Shown here piece after piece: positions 6,771 through 8,828 of a DNA stretch of 8,828 bases (positions are counted from its first letter, which is position 1; every line of letters starts with the position of its first letter). Both the position numbers and the translations under genes were made by a program. Source of the DNA: Candidatus Defluviibacillus avedoerensis (GTDB lineage: Bacteria > Pseudomonadota > Gammaproteobacteria > Burkholderiales > Burkholderiaceae_C). The stretch is from the NCBI GenBank assembly GCA_016703665.1, contig JADJBS010000019.1, positions 1 to 8,828 on the forward strand, in the 5' to 3' direction. The notes below the pieces were generated by a model, which did no database searches, had not been told where the DNA came from, and was given only the letters and a program-made list of their open reading frames with translations.

Positions 6771-6859
6771 TCGATGCCATGGTGCAACGCGCTCAACGAT
6801 AGTGCAATCAATTCAAATAGCATCAGTTTTTTGGAGTCCGCCAACAGAGACTTTTAGGG

Positions 6860-6879
6860 CCAATAGTGCTAACTATTGG
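6860..6879. promoter_or_regulatory. Perfect 20-bp dyad, candidate operator upstream of the EcsC-family gene
   Basis: ccaatagt-gcta-actattgg has 8-bp perfectly inverted arms around a 4-nt centre. It lies about 95 nt before ATG 6974 in the intergenic stretch after the IS element. Size and symmetry suit binding by a dimeric winged-helix repressor such as a MarR-type protein. As RNA it would be only a modest hairpin with no T-run, so a DNA-binding role is more likely. No regulator gene is visible in the window. Confidence 0.5.
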
Positions 6880-6973
6880 AAGATTTAGATGGGAATCAAT
6901 CAAAAAACCAAATGACCGGGCCAGCAGTTCGAGCCTGACCGTTGCGGCAAATCAAGTGGGATTCGCTGACCGT

Positions 6974-7570
6974 ATGACGGACACTATCCTGAACCTGATT
7001 TCGAAAGTGCCACTCTCATCAGAGTCCATCAGCGCCACTCCTGAAACACGAGCAAGGCAATTAGCCCGCAAGGCGGCAAGGGCCAGTGCCGGTATTTCGG
7101 GTGGGGCAGCATTGGCTCCAGGCCCATTGGGCATGTTGACTTTGCTTCCAGACCTGGTCGGCGTATGGCGGGTTCAAGCCCAGATGGTGTCCGATATTGC
7201 CGGTGCATACGGCAAAACCGCAACATTGAGACAAGAACAGATGGTTTTCTGTCTGTTCAAGCACTCTGCTGCGCAATTGCTGCGTGACATCATTGTGCGT
7301 GAAGGTGGCCGATACCTGGTACTCCCGGTGACCTTGCGGATGATGCGCAATGTGGCAACAAAAATTGGCATTCAGGTGGGTCAACGCAGCGTTGGCAAGG
7401 CAATCGCCCGATACGCACCCCTGGTTGGAGCCCTGGGCGTTGGAGCTTATGCATACTATGACACGCAGAAAGTGGCCGACACCGCAATTGAGCTGTTCAG
7501 CAGCGTGCTGGTGGAACCTGCTGGCGGTCCTGATGATCTGCTGGTGAATAGAAAGGCGAACTACAGGTGA
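6974..7570 (+). CDS. EcsC-family protein
   Basis: A single open frame of 198 residues from ATG 6974 (MTDTILNLISKVPL) to TGA 7568-7570. The frame is open upstream to a GTG at 6866, but that extension is low-complexity and unlike the family. The body matches the EcsC family pattern. A small-residue block SAGISGGAALAPGPLGMLTL (near 38-57) is followed by PDLVGVWRVQAQMVSDIAGAYG (59-80). Near the C-terminus is ARYAPLVGALGVGAYAYYDT (145-164), with a Gly/Ala-rich amphipathic character suggesting membrane association. EcsC was named from a Bacillus ABC-exporter locus, and its biochemical role is poorly defined. No ABC transporter is adjacent, and the next gene is an aldo/keto reductase 85 nt downstream. 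The Shine-Dalgarno sequence is weak (AGTGGGA, further upstream than ideal). Confidence 0.7.
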   Translation: MTDTILNLISKVPLSSESISATPETRARQLARKAARASAGISGGAALAPGPLGMLTLLPDLVGVWRVQAQMVSDIAGAYGKTATLRQEQMVFCLFKHSAAQLLRDIIVREGGRYLVLPVTLRMMRNVATKIGIQVGQRSVGKAIARYAPLVGALGVGAYAYYDTQKVADTAIELFSSVLVEPAGGPDDLLVNRKANYR

Positions 7571-7585
7571 ATTCTGAGACTGGAA

Positions 7586-7598
7586 CCTGAAATTCAGG
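7586..7598. repeat. Short palindrome between EcsC-family and reductase genes
   Basis: cctga-aat-tcagg is a perfect 5-bp inverted repeat in the 85-nt gap. A T8 run (7637-7644) lies 38 nt further on, too far to make a standard terminator. It may be an operator half-site or chance. Confidence 0.3.
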
Positions 7599-7655
7599 GA
7601 ACCAATGCAACACCAGTCTTTTGTCAAAATTGTCTATTTTTTTTCAGGGGATGCC

Positions 7656-8697
7656 ATGCGATATCGACTGCTGGGCCGAACCGGCCTGTACGTTTCTGAA
7701 CTGTGCTTGGGAACAATGACATTTGGTGACCAGGGGTGGTGGAAAGTCCTGGGTGGCCTCGGGCAAGATGCGGCCACTGGCCTGGTGAAACAAGCTTTTG
7801 ATGCCGGAGTCAACTTCATCGACACGGCCAATATCTACTCTTTCGGTGAATCGGAAAAGCTGACCGGTATTGCCATCAAGACACTTGGCCTGCCGCGTGA
7901 TGAACTGGTCATTGCCACCAAAGCCACAGGTGTGATGCATGAGGGTGCCGTCAACGGCCAGGGGCAATCTCGGTATCACTTGATGAACGAGCTTGATGCC
8001 AGCCTGAAACGCCTTCAAGTTGACCACATCGACTTGTATCAGTTGCATGGCTTTGACCCCCTTACTCCGTTGGAGGAAGCCTTGTCCACACTCAACGACA
8101 TGGTGCGCTCCGGGAAAGTGCGCTACATCGGTTTGTGCAACATGGCGGCCTGGCAAATCATGAAAGGGCTGGCAATTTCCGAGAAAAATCACTGGGCACG
8201 GTTTGAGAGCGTGCAAGCCTATTACACCGTTGCTGGCCGGGACCTCGAACGCGAAGTGGTGCCGTTGTTGCAGGACCAGCAGCTTGGCCTCATGGTCTGA
8301 GTCTGCTTGGCGGGGGGGCCTTTCTCAGTGGCAAGTTCAGTCCGGATGGCACTGGTCCCGAGGGCACACGCCGGGCCAGCTTTGACTTTCCCTTGATTGA
8401 TAAGCCAAGGGCGTTTCGAGTCATTGATGCCATGCGCCCTATCGCTCAACAGCATCAGCATCCGTTTCGCAAGTGGCGTTGGCCAGATTGCTGAGTCGTC
8501 CTGGTCAGGTCAGCACGGTCATCATGGGTGCCAAAACACCTGAGCAGCTTGCTGACAATCTTGGCGCCGGCAAGCTTGAATTGAGTGCAGATGAATTGAC
8601 GGCTCTTGACGAAGTGAGTGCTTTGCCGCCGGAGTATCCAGGCTGGATGATAGCCAGACAGGGGATGTCGCGCATCAAACCGCCAGTGAAAGATTGA
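7656..8697 (+). pseudogene. Aldo/keto reductase, two frameshifts in the C-terminal third
   Basis: Predicted cytoplasmic NADPH-dependent oxidoreductase of carbonyl compounds, with a (beta/alpha)8 barrel. The start at ATG 7656 (MRYRLLGRTGLYVSELCLGT) has AGGGG 5 nt upstream. The upstream in-frame ATG at 7605 lacks this and adds a non-family segment. The catalytic tetrad is visible: D56 and Y61 (FIDTANIYSFGESE), K89 (IATKATG) and H131 (YQLHGFDP). The frame stops at TGA 8298-8300, where restoring a G in the expected LMVWS gives GGAFLSGKFSPDGTGPEG and FDFPLIDKPRAFRVIDAM. A second missing G near 8458 puts the end, ASVSQVALARLLSRPGQVST...VIMGAKTPEQLADNL, in a third frame, closing at TGA 8695-8697. 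Repaired length is about 347 residues, normal for the family. The cofactor-binding C-terminal end is preserved, arguing against long decay. Confidence 0.88.
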
Positions 8698-8828
8698 CCG
8701 CCAGCCAGCCCGTCGTCGATGACCTCGACCACCTTTGGTAGCAGAAAGTCAGTTAGGCAATGGCTGTGTTGCTGTTCGGCGCGACCCGTGTTGTCGCATT
8801 CCCTTTGGCTGAAAACCTGTTTAACGCC
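8698..8828. other. Non-coding tail of the window
   Basis: No gene is supported in the final 131 bases. A GTTAGGC at 8753-8759 and GTTTAAC at 8818-8824 resemble integron R-box words, but they stand in the wrong order and lack flanking complementarity, so they are not called. The window ends too soon to judge whether GTTTAAC begins a real site. Confidence 0.4.

Larger units (their letters stand above)
3761..6772 (-). mobile_element. IS21-family insertion sequence
   Basis: The element is about 3.0 kb, with istA followed by istB on the minus strand and multiple related terminal repeats at both ends, the standard IS21 layout. The left end most likely starts at TG 3761. The right end is less certain. 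Perfect-looking repeats end at 6750, but a degenerate outer copy (6753-6770) aligns with the outermost left repeat, placing the right end near 6770-6775. A TG...CA end at 6759 is the alternative. No target duplication could be matched between flanks. The 3809-4071 stretch inside the element is non-coding and very GC-rich, with hairpins. istA carries one apparent frameshift, so this copy may not transpose on its own unless that shift is a sequence error. Confidence 0.9.

Noticed and set aside
6761..6802. Short frame ending FDAMVQRAQR and a stop, as the C-terminus of the gene interrupted by the IS
   Set aside because: It does not resemble a DUF805 C-terminus, and part of it overlaps the degenerate outer IS repeat, so it is not supported as a gene remnant.
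7061..7627. Minus-strand open frame of 188 codons across the EcsC-family gene
   Set aside because: It is antisense to a coherent EcsC-type protein, has no initiation signal and no recognisable motifs.
8289..8300. Programmed frameshift or stop-codon readthrough in the aldo/keto reductase
   Set aside because: There is no slippery heptamer, and a second unrelated shift occurs near 8458. A missing base in each place explains both more simply.
8753..8828. GTTAGGC and GTTTAAC words suggesting another integron attC site at the window end
   Set aside because: Their order is wrong for a single attC on either strand and no complementary inner boxes were found. GTTTAAC at the edge could start a site, but the needed sequence lies outside the window.
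1..8828. CRISPR array, tRNA or rRNA genes
   Set aside because: No regularly spaced direct repeats with unique spacers, cloverleaf-like segments or rRNA signature stretches were seen. The only periodic repeats are the IS21 terminal ones.

Overview
The window looks like an accessory stretch of a proteobacterial chromosome. The best guess is a betaproteobacterium of the Burkholderiales/Comamonadaceae type. That rests only on remembered family resemblance of the aldo/keto reductase, the OsmC-family protein and the IS21 element, plus moderate GC, and no taxonomic marker is present. Every chromosomal gene reads on the plus strand. Only the transposition genes of an inserted IS21-family element read on the minus strand.

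Layout: 1-300 is non-coding with imperfect inverted repeats. 301-~1984 holds three closely spaced small genes: an unrecognised small protein, a SUKH (SMI1/KNR4-like, immunity-type) protein and another unrecognised acidic protein. 1985-2247 is non-coding. 2248-2719 is an OsmC-family protein whose stop codon lies in the 5' end of an integron attC-like recombination site (2714-2771). Directly after it come a small membrane protein (2802-3054), a second palindrome of attC-like geometry (3057-3109), and an intact HAD/NIF-type phosphatase (3132-3593). This stretch reads like a short run of integron gene cassettes, with no integrase in view.

At 3736 a small gene starts with a good ribosome binding site and resembles the N-terminus of DUF805 membrane proteins. 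It is cut after about eight codons by an IS21-family insertion sequence (about 3761-6772) that carries istA, istB and multiple terminal repeats. The rest of the DUF805 gene is not on the other side. Right of the element are an EcsC-family protein (6974-7570), preceded by a perfect 20-bp dyad, and an aldo/keto reductase (7656-8697).

One property runs through the whole window. Seven of the ten main genes (SUKH, both unrecognised genes, OsmC, membrane protein, istA, aldo/keto reductase) contain frameshifts, while the amino-acid sequence on each side stays clean and family-like. Almost every shift can be repaired by lengthening or shortening a short run of one base by a single base. That pattern points to homopolymer length errors in the sequence, or very recent slippage, more than to old decay. 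The IstB, HAD and EcsC genes are open throughout. No clearly new biological system is visible. The most interesting parts are the cassette-like segment and the compact immunity-like three-gene group.
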